From Paenibacillus pinisoli (GTDB taxonomy: Bacteria; Bacillota; Bacilli; Paenibacillales; Paenibacillaceae): a DNA stretch of 64,000 bases. The position numbers and the translations under genes are program-made. How positions within the stretch are numbered: position 1 is the first letter of the stretch; each line of letters starts with the position of its first letter. The DNA lies in NCBI RefSeq assembly GCF_003605435.1, contig NZ_QXQB01000005.1:1-64000 (forward strand), read 5' to 3'. Below the pieces are notes generated by a model. That model saw nothing but the letters and a program-made list of their open reading frames with translations. It searched no databases and was not told the DNA's origin. Of the stretch, positions 1-8,889 are shown in pieces.

Positions 1-120
1 AGTTGGAATACAATCGCATCCGTATTCATTCTTCAATCGGTTACTTAACTCCACATTTGCGCGAAAAAAGGTACTATGAGCAACAACAGGTCGCTTAATT
101 GGTGTCTACTTTCTTGACAG

Positions 121-218
121 AAGTCCATTCCTCCCAGCACACATACTGTAACCCGAGTTTCCCGGCATACAGCACCAATTCCACCCAGACACACGCTCTA
201 AGACGAGTTTCTCGTCTC
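121..218 (-). repeat. Two degenerate copies of a 51-bp hairpin repeat
   Basis: Two diverged units with a period of about 50 bp can be aligned, in reverse orientation, to the clean 51-bp tandem repeat at 34071-34237. The conserved parts are TTCC near the start of the unit, CGCTCTAAG before the hairpin, and the hairpin core itself. The second copy reads GACGAG-TTT-CTCGTC, where both arms have changed together relative to GCCGAG/CTCGGC, so the palindrome is preserved. The first copy (about 153-166) carries one mismatch in the stem. The function is unknown; the alignment was made by eye. Confidence 0.6.
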
Positions 219-513
219 ACACGAGACAGTCTTAAAAGTCATCGTTAGATGACGGAGAGACGCACCTTCAAACGATTAACGGTGCGCGGCACAACTTTTT
301 CGACCTTGGCGATTCTTCCAAGTATTTAACGTTGACTACAACACAACCACCAGACTCCGTTTTTTTTACGTTGATGAAGCACAACTAAGTGCTCTTGGGA
401 GAGTTTCCTTATTTTTTGCAAACTCAAAGGAAATGGAAAAAGAAAGTCGAATTATAAGAGCAAGTTTCTATATCACCTTGTAAGCCAAATGACTATAAAT
501 GGAGGCGTTAAAG
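219..513. other. Non-coding left edge, no gene seen
   Basis: No supported open frame lies here. There is a small inverted repeat with arms CGCACC (261-266) and GGTGCG (281-286), followed after a few bases by a T run; it could terminate a gene lying left of the window. A second short hairpin (AGCAC...GTGCT, about 378-393) follows another T run. No convincing -35/-10 pair for the ABC gene that follows was found. Confidence 0.4.
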
Positions 514-1356
514 ATGATCATGCGAAGCACCGATATCCAAATAGCGAGGGCAAGCGGGCAAGTGCTTAATGTGGAACGCCTCCAAATTAATGTATATAAA
601 GATAAGACTATCCGTCCTTTGGTCCACGAGGTTTCATTCTCAATTGCACAGGGTGAGACTTTTGCGCTGGTAGGTGAAAGCGGCAGCGGAAAAAGTATGA
701 CGGCAAGCGCGATTGCAGGTTTGTTGCCTAAGTCGATCCGCGTGGCAAGCGGACATATCTTTTTTCATGGCGAAGAGGTGCAGTCATGGCCGGAGAAAAC
801 CAGGGCGAAGCTGAGGGGAACGCAAATCGGATGGATCTTTCAGAACTATCAGGGAAGCTTTACTCCGTTCTTTACCATTGGCGGGCAATTGAACGAGATG
901 GTTCGCTCACACCGTGATCTCTCGCGGCGCGCTGCAAAGGATATGGTGTATTACTGGCTGGATCAAGCGGCATTGCCAGCGGAACGCATCTATGGGAGTT
1001 ACCCGTTCCAGCTTAGCGGCGGGCAGCGCCAGAGGGCGGCGATCGCTGCGGCTTTGATGCTGGAGCCTTCACTAGTGATTGCAGATGAACCGACTACGGC
1101 ATTAGACGTTCTGACAGGCGACCGGATATTGGAGTTGATTTCTCGCCTTCAAAGCCGGACAGGATGCTCCGTTCTATTTATTTCCCATGATCTGCGGCAT
1201 GTATTGAAGCATTCAAGCCGAATCGGAGTGATGAGGGAAGGAAGAATCGTAGAGCAGGGAGACACTGCACAGATCCGGAGCAGTCCCCAACATCCCTATA
1301 CAAAGATGCTGCTGGACGCTTGTCCAAGACTGGATGCACCCCCTCTATATTCATAA
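514..1356 (+). CDS. cntD: ABC transporter ATP-binding protein, CntD/NikD-like
   Basis: This is an ATPase of the peptide/nickel (DppD/NikD/CntD) type that would power import of a metal-loaded metallophore or peptide from the cytoplasmic face. Visible motifs are Walker A GESGSGKS, signature LSGGQRQR, Walker B LVIADEP and the switch histidine in FISHD. The frame is open from an ATG at 499, but GGAGG at 501-505 lies inside that extension and sits 8 bases before the ATG at 514, so 514 is the better start (280 residues). It is followed by a second ATPase, and its permease and binding-protein partners are probably cntABC at 4551-7931. The Cnt assignment rests on context; the sequence alone would also fit nickel or oligopeptide transport. 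Confidence 0.8.
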   Translation: MIMRSTDIQIARASGQVLNVERLQINVYKDKTIRPLVHEVSFSIAQGETFALVGESGSGKSMTASAIAGLLPKSIRVASGHIFFHGEEVQSWPEKTRAKLRGTQIGWIFQNYQGSFTPFFTIGGQLNEMVRSHRDLSRRAAKDMVYYWLDQAALPAERIYGSYPFQLSGGQRQRAAIAAALMLEPSLVIADEPTTALDVLTGDRILELISRLQSRTGCSVLFISHDLRHVLKHSSRIGVMREGRIVEQGDTAQIRSSPQHPYTKMLLDACPRLDAPPLYS

Positions 1357-1415
1357 ACAAACGTAAGCAGCGAGCTAAAATGAGCATTGAATTTGGACAA
1401 GGAGGGGTGAGGTTC

Positions 1416-2198
1416 ATGCATTCTTTGTTAGAGGTAGACCGGTTATCCAAGTCATATGCGGGTACTGGCGGAGCAGTCAAGGCTGTGCAAAATGTGTCTT
1501 TTATAATCCGAGAAGGAGAATGTCTGGGGCTGGCAGGCGAGAGCGGCTGCGGCAAGAGCACCGTAGCCAGGCTGATACTGGCACTCGATCGACCGGATCA
1601 GGGAGATATTAGAATGGAGGGAAGCTCGCTATTCGCAATAAGCCCGAAGGAGCTTAGAAGGAAGCGGCGGTTGATTCAAGCCGTATTCCAAGACCCTTCC
1701 GCATCGCTTAATGACCGTCTGCCGGTCTGGCGCTCGGTGATGGAGCCTCTTGACAACTTTCCGGAAGAAACACCTCCTTTCCTATCGGATGTAAAGGGCA
1801 ACAGGCGCAGCACGGCTGCCCGCTTGTTCGAAATGGTCGAGCTGGGACCGGAATATTTGGACCGGTATCCGCATGAGCTAAGCGGAGGCCAGCGCCAACG
1901 GGTGGCCATCGCTAGAGGAATTAGCCTCAGGCCTAAGCTGCTTGTCTGCGATGAGACAACCACTAGTCTGGATGTGACCGTTCAATCCCAAGTTCTCCGC
2001 ATGTTGAAGCAGCTTCAAAGGGAGCTGTCCCTCTCCTTTCTGTTCATCTCTCATGATATTGCCGTTATTGAACAAATGAGCGATCGAATCATGGTCATGA
2101 AGGATGGCGCGGTTGTAGAGCAATTCCCCAAGGAGAAGATGTGGGACCGCAATCGTGCCTCCTATACCCGTCTTCTCATTTCCTCTGCATGCTTTTGA
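1416..2198 (+). CDS. cntF: ABC transporter ATP-binding protein, CntF/NikE-like
   Basis: This is the second ATPase of a DppF/NikE/CntF-type heterodimer. Walker A GESGCGKST, signature LSGGQRQR and the FISHD histidine are present. Walker B reads LLVCDE followed by TTTSLD, so the usual proline of DEPTSALD is a threonine. The open frame extends upstream to 1320 and overlaps the preceding ATPase, but a GGAGGGGTGAGG purine tract at 1401-1412 points to the ATG at 1416 (260 residues). The gap to cntD is short, so the two are co-transcribed. A strong terminator at 2226-2259 follows directly and separates the ATPase pair from the biosynthesis and permease genes downstream, which is unusual for one transporter. 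Confidence 0.8.
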   Translation: MHSLLEVDRLSKSYAGTGGAVKAVQNVSFIIREGECLGLAGESGCGKSTVARLILALDRPDQGDIRMEGSSLFAISPKELRRKRRLIQAVFQDPSASLNDRLPVWRSVMEPLDNFPEETPPFLSDVKGNRRSTAARLFEMVELGPEYLDRYPHELSGGQRQRVAIARGISLRPKLLVCDETTTSLDVTVQSQVLRMLKQLQRELSLSFLFISHDIAVIEQMSDRIMVMKDGAVVEQFPKEKMWDRNRASYTRLLISSACF

Positions 2199-2225
2199 CA
2201 AGCGGGACATGATAACTCTAATTAG

Positions 2226-2259
2226 TCTGGTTCACTCCTAGGGTGAGTCAGATTTTTTT
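2226..2259 (+). terminator. Intrinsic terminator after the ATPase pair
   Basis: A 12-bp stem with a 3-base loop (2226-2252, two internal G-U pairs) is followed by seven Ts at 2253-2259. It lies 28 bases past the stop of the second ATPase and just before the palindrome and promoter region of the next unit. Confidence 0.85.
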
Positions 2260-2275
2260 GCGTTGACATGCTACT

Positions 2276-2299
2276 GAAATGACTCTTTCGAGTCATTTC
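2276..2299. promoter_or_regulatory. Perfect palindrome, candidate metal-responsive operator
   Basis: The arms GAAATGACTC (2276-2285) and GAGTCATTTC (2290-2299) form a perfect 10-bp inverted repeat with a 4-base spacer. It lies 90 bases upstream of the start of the metallophore synthase gene. A TATAAT at 2318-2323 just downstream is a plausible -10, with the right arm of the palindrome falling where the -35 would be. No T run follows, so it is not a terminator. Metallophore operons of this family are normally metal-repressed (Zur or Fur). The sequence does not match the classical Bacillus Zur or Fur boxes, so the regulator is unidentified. Confidence 0.6.
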
Positions 2300-2388
2300 A
2301 TCCCCATTGAATTGGTGTATAATTCCGTTTGTAAAATGGATTTTTTGTGCTATTTTACCGAAAAACTGATGAAATGGAGGGAAAATGT

Positions 2389-3204
2389 TTGAAGCAGAAG
2401 TACGCTTTATTGCTTGCCCTGCAATCTTTTGAGTATGAGATTCATAGGTTAAAGGCTTATTCGGAAGAATGCTCGGAATGTTATGAGCTGCTGCAGCACA
2501 AGCTTGATGCCTTATGCAGCTTTATGACCTCCGACGAAAGCGAAGCATTGTGGGGAGAGTGGGGACACCGCGAAGAAATCAGGCTGCATGGCGAGAAGCT
2601 GCGTTCCGCTTCCAACCAAGCGCTCTGCAGGCTGGAGAAGTATCAGTCTTGCCAAGTGCTTGAGCAGAAAATGAATGTAAGCGAATATCTGTCGATACTC
2701 TCGGCTAACGTCCGACAAGAGCTTGGAATGTTCGGCATGGAAAGTACATCGCGGATTTTGTTTATCGGCTCGGGCGCTTTTCCAGTATCGGCTTTGACCA
2801 TGGCTCGAGAGAGCGGTGCCGAGGTTTTTTGCCTGGATACGGATGAAGAAGCGGTGGCGCTAGGGCAAAGAGTGGCGGAGAAGGCAGGGCTTGGCAGCAA
2901 GTTAATGTTCTCCGGAAGCTACGAGTCCGGCATTATCTTCCTGGAGAAGGCAACCCATGTGGTCGTGGCATCCCTGGTCGGCAATAAGCCACAGCTGCTG
3001 GCAGAACTGAAGGATGCCGCCCGTGCGGAGACCAAAATCATTGTAAGGTACGGCAATGGATTGAAGTCGATCTTTAATTTCCCGCTGGAGCTGGATCTGT
3101 CCGATGAGTGGGAGATTACTTCCATTGTTGAGAGCAAGAGAATCTATGATACGGTTATGCTTCAGCGAAGAGGAATCAAGGAAGCGGAGGCGATGCAGCG
3201 ATGA
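2389..3204 (+). CDS. cntL: Nicotianamine synthase-like enzyme CntL (opine metallophore synthesis)
   Basis: It is predicted to transfer the aminobutyrate part of S-adenosylmethionine to an amino acid (histidine in characterised systems), giving the intermediate that the next gene reduces to an opine. An N-terminal helical part (about residues 1-105) is followed by a Rossmann SAM-binding part with ILFIGSGAFPVSALTMA and an acidic loop ending strand 2 (VFCLDTDEEAV), as in nicotianamine synthases. The frame is open from a GTG at 2347, but GGAGGGA at 2376-2382 places the start at the TTG at 2389, giving 271 residues. The stop overlaps the next start by four bases, so the two are translationally coupled. 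No histidine racemase (cntK) gene lies next to it. Confidence 0.85.
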   Translation: MKQKYALLLALQSFEYEIHRLKAYSEECSECYELLQHKLDALCSFMTSDESEALWGEWGHREEIRLHGEKLRSASNQALCRLEKYQSCQVLEQKMNVSEYLSILSANVRQELGMFGMESTSRILFIGSGAFPVSALTMARESGAEVFCLDTDEEAVALGQRVAEKAGLGSKLMFSGSYESGIIFLEKATHVVVASLVGNKPQLLAELKDAARAETKIIVRYGNGLKSIFNFPLELDLSDEWEITSIVESKRIYDTVMLQRRGIKEAEAMQR

Positions 3205-4532
3205 GCCAGAGATTGAACACGCCGTTCGGCAATACGCTAGTCATTGGCGCAGGGCCAGCGGGCATTCATGTAGCCATAGACTGGAGCAGACGTTCCGCAT
3301 TAATAGGTTTGTTGAATCGTACAGGCACCCACGCTGACAAGGTTGCTAGAGAGCTCCACGAGCAAGGCTGCCGAATTGCTGTCGACATGCAGGTGCCAAG
3401 AGCAAGTCATCTGTCTGGCGAAGCGCAGTTGTTCCGCTTTTACAATGGATACGCGGGTATAGAGGATATATGGAATACGATTGTGTTTTGTACGCCAGGG
3501 GACAGCTACTTGGAAGCGATTCGGGAGCTGATGCTGGCAGGGATGCGGCAAGTCCGGACGATTATTCTCATCTCTCCTGGAATCGGCTCCAATCTTCTTG
3601 TGCAAAGCGTGCTTAACAGACAAGCCACATCGATTGAATTGATAAGCTTCTCCACTTATTATGCTTCATCTAGGTTTCCCTCCGATCAATCTACTGTGCT
3701 CAAAACAGTTGTAAACGGTCTCAAGCGCAAAGTATCTATCTCGTCTAATCATGCGAATAGCTCCGTTCTTCCTCTCATCCAAGCATTTCTTGAATCGCAA
3801 CATATACGTTGCGAGATCGTTCCTACTCCGCTGGAAGCGGAAAGCAGAAGCATTACGACCTACGTGCATCCGCCCTTTTTTATGAATGAATTCTCGTTAT
3901 ACGAAGTGTTCGGACAGCACAGCTCTCGCAAATTTCTGTATAAGCTTTACCCTGAAGGACCGATTAGCCAGCATACGATTCGAACCATGGTTCTGCTCTG
4001 GAAGGAAATTTCCGTTTTGCTTCGCTTGTTGGGTGTACAGCCGCTGAATCTGTTGAAATTTCTGAATGACGATAATTACCCTGTCCATGAAGAAACGTTG
4101 TCGAGGGAGGATATCGAGACATTCCCCGTTGCAGATGAGATTAAACAGCAATATTTGCTGTATATTCGCTACTCGTCCATCTTAATCGATCCCTTCTCCG
4201 AACCGGATGAAGGAGGGAGGTATGCCGATTTTTCCGCCATTGCCTACCAACAAGCAAGAAAAAAGGACGGATATTGGACCATTCCGCGCATTCCTTATGA
4301 GGACTATAAGCGGCTGAAGCTGCTGCATGCTGTAGGGGAGAGGTTAGGGTTTCCAATGCTGCATGCGCTTTCACTAATTGAGATATTCGAGCATAAGCTC
4401 CATGCATTTATTGAGCAAGCAGGCAGAGACCATATACATCCTGATCTTTTCAGGGATGAAACCGAAGAGCATGCAGAGGCGATTACAGCTTTACATTCCA
4501 GACAGAATGGAAGAAAAATTGGGAATGAATGA
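3201..4532 (+). CDS. cntM: Opine metallophore dehydrogenase CntM
   Basis: It is predicted to catalyse the last biosynthetic step, NAD(P)H-dependent reductive condensation of the CntL product with a 2-oxo acid (pyruvate or 2-oxoglutarate in known systems). The N-terminus shows a dinucleotide fold, TLVIGAGPAGIHVA. The rest resembles the long C-terminal helical domain of staphylopine/pseudopaline dehydrogenases, with conserved-looking HPPFFMN and NDDNYP segments. The length of 443 residues fits the family. The ATG overlaps the cntL stop (ATGA), with GGAGG 10 bases upstream. The oxo-acid used cannot be read from the sequence here. Confidence 0.85.
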   Translation: MSQRLNTPFGNTLVIGAGPAGIHVAIDWSRRSALIGLLNRTGTHADKVARELHEQGCRIAVDMQVPRASHLSGEAQLFRFYNGYAGIEDIWNTIVFCTPGDSYLEAIRELMLAGMRQVRTIILISPGIGSNLLVQSVLNRQATSIELISFSTYYASSRFPSDQSTVLKTVVNGLKRKVSISSNHANSSVLPLIQAFLESQHIRCEIVPTPLEAESRSITTYVHPPFFMNEFSLYEVFGQHSSRKFLYKLYPEGPISQHTIRTMVLLWKEISVLLRLLGVQPLNLLKFLNDDNYPVHEETLSREDIETFPVADEIKQQYLLYIRYSSILIDPFSEPDEGGRYADFSAIAYQQARKKDGYWTIPRIPYEDYKRLKLLHAVGERLGFPMLHALSLIEIFEHKLHAFIEQAGRDHIHPDLFRDETEEHAEAITALHSRQNGRKIGNE

Positions 4533-4550
4533 GAAATCGGAGGGCTAGCT

Positions 4551-6113
4551 ATGAATAGTCAACCCCAGATACAAGGCAGAAATTCGTTGTCACTTATGTT
4601 GATATGCCTGATTATGCTGATGGCTGGATGCAGTACCGATAAAGACGCGTCAGCTGGACAGGACGGCAGCAAAAAAGCAACCATCATACACAGCTTGCCG
4701 AATGAGACGATGGACCCGCATAACGAATGGATCGCATTAAGGGCAGGCGTAACCGAAACGCTTGTGCGGCTGAATGAGAGGATGGAGGTGGCACCTTGGC
4801 TGGCATCAAGCTGGGAAGCGAAGGATGAGCTGACCTGGAGCTTTACGCTGCGCGAGGGGATCACCTTCCATGATGGCACAAAGCTGGATGCGGCGGCGGC
4901 AAAAGCTTCCTTCGAGCGCGGAATTGCCGATAGCGGGGCGCTTGCAGCCGGTCTCAGGCTTGCATCCATTGAAGCAAGCGGACAGGAGCTGATCTTCAAG
5001 ACGAAGGAGCCTCACCCAGCCTTCCCGACAGAGCTCGTCCATCCGACGGCAAGCATCATAAGCGTAACGGCAGAGAAGGAAGCAGGCAAGGAAGCGTTCA
5101 ACAAGGCGCCTGTCGGAACCGGACCGTTCAAGGTCGTTCAGTTTATTCCAGGGCAAGAAATATCGCTTGAACGTTATGAAGGTTACTGGGACGGTATTGC
5201 GAAGCTGAATACAGTCAAATTTCAATTCAACGCAGACGCCAACGTTCGGACACTGGCCTTCCAGTCCAAACAAGCGGATATCGTCTACCATCTGGCTCCG
5301 GAAGCGCTAGCTGCGATTGAAGCGGATCCGCAGCTGGCGGTGCAATCGGTAACGAGCCTTCGCACGCATTATTTCACTTACAATCCGAAGAGCTCAAACG
5401 TTGCCGATGTTAAAGTAAGGAAGGCGATCGATATGCTGATCGACCGCGATACGATTGTACAGAATATTATGCTTGGACATGCTCTGCCAGCCAACGGCCC
5501 TTTCAACCCAAACCTTCCATTCGGCAATCAGGGCGAGTATCAGAAGCTGAATCAGAGTGAAGCGCTAAGGCTGCTGGAGAGCGCAGGATACAAACCGAAT
5601 GCAGACGGAAAGCTTACGAAGAACGGTCAGCCGCTCGTTCTGAAGCTGGTTGCTTTCTCCGGCATCAATCCCGAGCTGCCGCTTATCCCGCTCATTGTGC
5701 AGTCCGAAGCGGCAAAAGCCGGGATCGCCATCGAAATTGTTTCCGCTGAATTCCCGGATGTGTATATTTTGGATCATTCGGACTGGGACCTGTCAACCTC
5801 CAGCTATTTGACCTCACCGCGCGGAGACGGAGGATCATTCCTGAATGCCGCTTACCTTCCCGGGGGTTCGTCAAATGCAGCAAACGTTCAAGTTAACGGA
5901 CTTGAGCCCGTTCTTAAGGAGCTTAATGCAACCGGCGAGGTTGAGAAGCGCAACCAGCTTACGCGCGAAGCGGTGCGAATAATCAATGAAGCAAAAGTGC
6001 ATTCATTTATTATTAATCCGAATATCCTGGTCGGGGTGAATAGCAGAATTACAGATTGGAGCCCGGGAGCAGAGGAGTTCTATATTGTGACCAATCAGCT
6101 GGATGTGAAGTGA
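4551..6113 (+). CDS. cntA: Metallophore/nickel-binding lipoprotein CntA
   Basis: This is an extracellular solute-binding protein of family 5 (the DppA/NikA/CntA class) that captures the metal-metallophore complex at the outer face of the membrane. The signal peptide ends in a lipobox LMAGC with the acylated Cys at residue 27. The family hallmarks follow: MDPHNEW near the mature N-terminus, LREGITFHDG, and GTGPFKV at about residue 185. GGAGGG stands 6 bases before the ATG. It lies 18 bases after cntM and one base before cntB, so all are one transcript. Placement directly after cntLM is the main reason to call it CntA rather than an oligopeptide receptor. Confidence 0.85.
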   Translation: MNSQPQIQGRNSLSLMLICLIMLMAGCSTDKDASAGQDGSKKATIIHSLPNETMDPHNEWIALRAGVTETLVRLNERMEVAPWLASSWEAKDELTWSFTLREGITFHDGTKLDAAAAKASFERGIADSGALAAGLRLASIEASGQELIFKTKEPHPAFPTELVHPTASIISVTAEKEAGKEAFNKAPVGTGPFKVVQFIPGQEISLERYEGYWDGIAKLNTVKFQFNADANVRTLAFQSKQADIVYHLAPEALAAIEADPQLAVQSVTSLRTHYFTYNPKSSNVADVKVRKAIDMLIDRDTIVQNIMLGHALPANGPFNPNLPFGNQGEYQKLNQSEALRLLESAGYKPNADGKLTKNGQPLVLKLVAFSGINPELPLIPLIVQSEAAKAGIAIEIVSAEFPDVYILDHSDWDLSTSSYLTSPRGDGGSFLNAAYLPGGSSNAANVQVNGLEPVLKELNATGEVEKRNQLTREAVRIINEAKVHSFIINPNILVGVNSRITDWSPGAEEFYIVTNQLDVK

Positions 6114-6114
6114 A

Positions 6115-7059
6115 ATGCTGAAGCACGCAGCAACCAGGCTGCTTCAGCTCATGCTGATGCTCGTTGTACTCAGCATGATTACGTTTATTCTAATGAAGCT
6201 GGCTCCGGGAGATCCTGTTCGAACTATTCTGAAGGCGGATGAGGGGGCTGTAACAGAAGAGGATCAGCGTGAAGTCCGCGAGAAACTAGGTCTCGATATG
6301 CCGTTATACCAGCAATACGGCGTGTGGCTTGCAGGCGTTGCGCAGCTCGACCTGGGAAAGTCGTATACGACGAATCGGGATGTATGGCATTTGCTGATCG
6401 AACGCCTTCCCGCAACAGTGAGGCTGATGGCTGGCTCGGTTCTGGCTCTAATCATAATAGCGCTGCCTCTTGGAATGCTGGCGGCCAAATTTCAGAATCG
6501 CCTGCCTGATCATATCAGCAGGATGTTTGCACTGCTAGGCTCATCCATGCCAAGCTTCTGGCTAGGCTTGCTGCTCATCTATCTGTTCTCCTACAAGCTG
6601 AACTGGCTGCCGATGATGGGCGGAGGAACGATCGCCCACTTGATTCTTCCCTCCATCACCCTGGGTTTTGTCATGGCGCCTGAATATATCCGTCTGCTGC
6701 GCGCGGGCTTGCTGGACACGCTGTCTCAGGAATATATCCGGGCTGCCAGAGCAAGGGGGATCGCAGAGTGGCGAATCCTGTTCAGACATGCGCTGCAGGC
6801 AGCCTTACTGCCTGTCGTGTCGATAATGGGCATGAGCATGGGGGCATTGATGGCTGGCTCTGTCGTTACGGAATCGCTGTTCGGATGGCCCGGGCTTGGC
6901 AGTATGGCAATGGAGGCTATAACCCAACGGAACTATCCCGTCATTCAAGGCTATATTCTGCTCACAGGCCTGTTTATTGGCTTGGCCAACTGGATGTCGG
7001 ATATTGGGCTTGGGTTGCTTGATCCCCGGATACGTCATGGGAAGGGGCAGGGCTTATGA
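6115..7059 (+). CDS. cntB: ABC permease CntB
   Basis: This is an inner-membrane permease of the DppB/NikB type. Its 314 residues are hydrophobic, with about six membrane segments. The N-terminus carries FILMKLAPGDPV, characteristic of the DppB family. The binding-protein-dependent transport signature is visible around residue 200 (EYIRAARARGIAEWRIL), the loop that contacts the ATPases. The start lies one base past the cntA stop, with only weak ribosome-binding potential inside cntA, so translation is probably coupled. It pairs with CntC. Confidence 0.85.
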   Translation: MLKHAATRLLQLMLMLVVLSMITFILMKLAPGDPVRTILKADEGAVTEEDQREVREKLGLDMPLYQQYGVWLAGVAQLDLGKSYTTNRDVWHLLIERLPATVRLMAGSVLALIIIALPLGMLAAKFQNRLPDHISRMFALLGSSMPSFWLGLLLIYLFSYKLNWLPMMGGGTIAHLILPSITLGFVMAPEYIRLLRAGLLDTLSQEYIRAARARGIAEWRILFRHALQAALLPVVSIMGMSMGALMAGSVVTESLFGWPGLGSMAMEAITQRNYPVIQGYILLTGLFIGLANWMSDIGLGLLDPRIRHGKGQGL

Positions 7060-7931
7060 AGAACGTCATCATGCCAGATTCGGCACCTGCCGGTGAGAAA
7101 CGGAGTAGGAACTGGCGCATGATGCAACGGAGTCCGATGTTGTGCGCAGGAGCGGGTATTGGTGCCGTCGTGCTGCTGGTTGCATTGTTCAGTCCATGGC
7201 TGGTGCTGAACGATCCGCTGCTGATCCAGATGTCGGAGCGGCTGCAATCGCCGAGCTTGACTTACCCTCTAGGCACAGATCATCTGGGGCGATGTATATT
7301 CTCCAGATTGATGGCGGGTACCTCCGCGACGCTAGGATTATCTCTACTGGCTAGCTTCATCGTAGTGGCAATCGGCGTGCCAGTGGGGCTTATTGCAGGG
7401 TTTGCGAGCAGGCGGGCTGACGCCTTCCTCATGCGTCTGGCCGATGGGGCGGGAGCGCTTCCGGAGTTTTTGCTTGCCATTGCAGTCGCAGGCTTTCTGG
7501 GACCGGGTCTGACGAATGTGATTATCGCCATTGCAGCCGTGAAGTGGATCGGTTATGCACGGCTAGTCCGGGGAATCGTGCTAACCGAACGCAACAAGGA
7601 TTATATACTGGCTTCCATCGTATCCGGCAGCGGTAAGTGGACGATAGTAAGGCTGCATTTGCTAAGGCAGGTCTATTCTCCGGCCGCAATTATGGCGGCA
7701 GCAGACGTAGGCAAGACGATCCTGCTCATCTCGGCCCTTTCGTATCTCGGGCTTGGCGCGCAGCCGCCTTCGCCAGAATGGGGAGCGATGCTCAGCGATG
7801 GCCGCCCATACTTCCAGACAGCCCCGGAGCTGATGGTCTATCCCGGGCTTTGCATCCTGATTGTTGTGCTTGCCTGCAACCTGTTAAGCGACGGATTGCG
7901 CGATGCGCTTGATATCAGATCCAGATCATGA
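7056..7931 (+). CDS. cntC: ABC permease CntC
   Basis: This is the second permease of the importer, of the DppC/NikC type. The N-terminal segment and the TYPLGTDHLGR motif are typical of the family. The EAA-like loop is present around residue 180 as LTERNKDYILASIVSGSGKW. The start overlaps the cntB stop by four bases (ATGA), so translation is coupled. With CntA, CntB and the two ATPases at 514-2198 it makes a complete importer, although the ATPases are on a separate upstream transcript unit. Confidence 0.85.
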   Translation: MKNVIMPDSAPAGEKRSRNWRMMQRSPMLCAGAGIGAVVLLVALFSPWLVLNDPLLIQMSERLQSPSLTYPLGTDHLGRCIFSRLMAGTSATLGLSLLASFIVVAIGVPVGLIAGFASRRADAFLMRLADGAGALPEFLLAIAVAGFLGPGLTNVIIAIAAVKWIGYARLVRGIVLTERNKDYILASIVSGSGKWTIVRLHLLRQVYSPAAIMAAADVGKTILLISALSYLGLGAQPPSPEWGAMLSDGRPYFQTAPELMVYPGLCILIVVLACNLLSDGLRDALDIRSRS

Positions 7932-7977
7932 GGTTGAAATATATGCAGAATCATCTGCAAGGATAATAGAGGTAGCC

Positions 7978-8889
7978 ATGAAAAACGGTGTACTAATGGC
8001 ATTGCTGTCCGCCTTTGTATTCAGCGTCATGAACGCGCTGGTCAAGGAGGTCAGCGGAACGATTCCCGCTGCTGAAATTGCTTTTTTCCGCGGATTAATC
8101 GGGACGATTCTGGTTGTTGCCTTGATGCGGCACCAACAGATCGCATTCTCCAGGAAAGGCATTCCTATGCTGGTCTTTCGCGGGATGATGGGAGGTCTTT
8201 ATATGCTGGCATTTTTCTTCACGCTAGCTAAGCTGCCCTTAACCGATGCCAGCATACTGGCACAGCTCGCCCCTATCTTTGTCATTCTGCTGTCGGCTCT
8301 GTTTTTGAAGGAAAAGCTGAGCGCGAGAGCGAAGGCGATGCTTCTGATCATCTTTCTGGGCGCTTTCATCCTGCTGAAGCCTGGAGCCTACTCCAGTTAT
8401 TCCGCTTACGCGCTTGTCGGCCTGCTCAGCGCATTGTTCTCCGCAGCAGCGAGCATTTCGATTCGCTATTTAAGCCAGAAGCATTCGGCTTACGAGATTG
8501 TATTCTATTTTACAGTGACATCTTCGCTTGTCGCTCTCCCGTTTGTGCATCTATTTGTGATGCCAGACACTCGGGAGCTTGTGCTGCTCTTGCTGATCGG
8601 CATTGTTTCATTGATCGGACAATTGTTTTTGACCAAAGCGTTCACCCATGAAAGCGCCGTTGTCGTCCAGGTAGTCAGTTACTTTGGGTTGATGCTTAAC
8701 GCCATGTTCGGATATTTGTTTTGGAGCGAGACGCCTGATGCTGCGACAATTATAGGCGGCATCTTGATTGTCGCCGGCTGTATCGCTTTGACAGCTGCGA
8801 AGTCAGGAGGCGCCAAAGCCGCGGCAGCAAAACGATTTATAATACCACGCAAGGAGGAGCAGGAGGATGAAGAAAGAACCATTTTATGA
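7978..8889 (+). CDS. DMT/EamA-family transporter, likely metallophore exporter
   Basis: This protein has 303 residues and about ten membrane segments, in two EamA repeats of five. The open frame begins at 7903 inside cntC, but AGAGGT before the ATG at 7978, and a hydrophobic N-terminus there (MKNGVLMALLSAF), favour 7978. In Pseudomonas aeruginosa the pseudopaline exporter CntI is a DMT-family protein sitting after cntL and cntM, whereas Staphylococcus uses the MFS protein CntE. By position and family this protein is most likely the exporter of the freshly made metallophore. Direct proof of substrate is absent. Confidence 0.8.
   Translation: MKNGVLMALLSAFVFSVMNALVKEVSGTIPAAEIAFFRGLIGTILVVALMRHQQIAFSRKGIPMLVFRGMMGGLYMLAFFFTLAKLPLTDASILAQLAPIFVILLSALFLKEKLSARAKAMLLIIFLGAFILLKPGAYSSYSAYALVGLLSALFSAAASISIRYLSQKHSAYEIVFYFTVTSSLVALPFVHLFVMPDTRELVLLLLIGIVSLIGQLFLTKAFTHESAVVVQVVSYFGLMLNAMFGYLFWSETPDAATIIGGILIVAGCIALTAAKSGGAKAAAAKRFIIPRKEEQEDEERTIL

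Noticed and set aside
2263..2268. TTGACA as -35 of the cntL promoter
   Set aside because: No -10 box at 16-18 bases; the TATAAT at 2318 is much too far. The -35 was therefore left open.
2276..2299. Palindrome as a classical Zur or Fur box
   Set aside because: The arms do not match the known Bacillus consensus sequences; only position suggests metal control.
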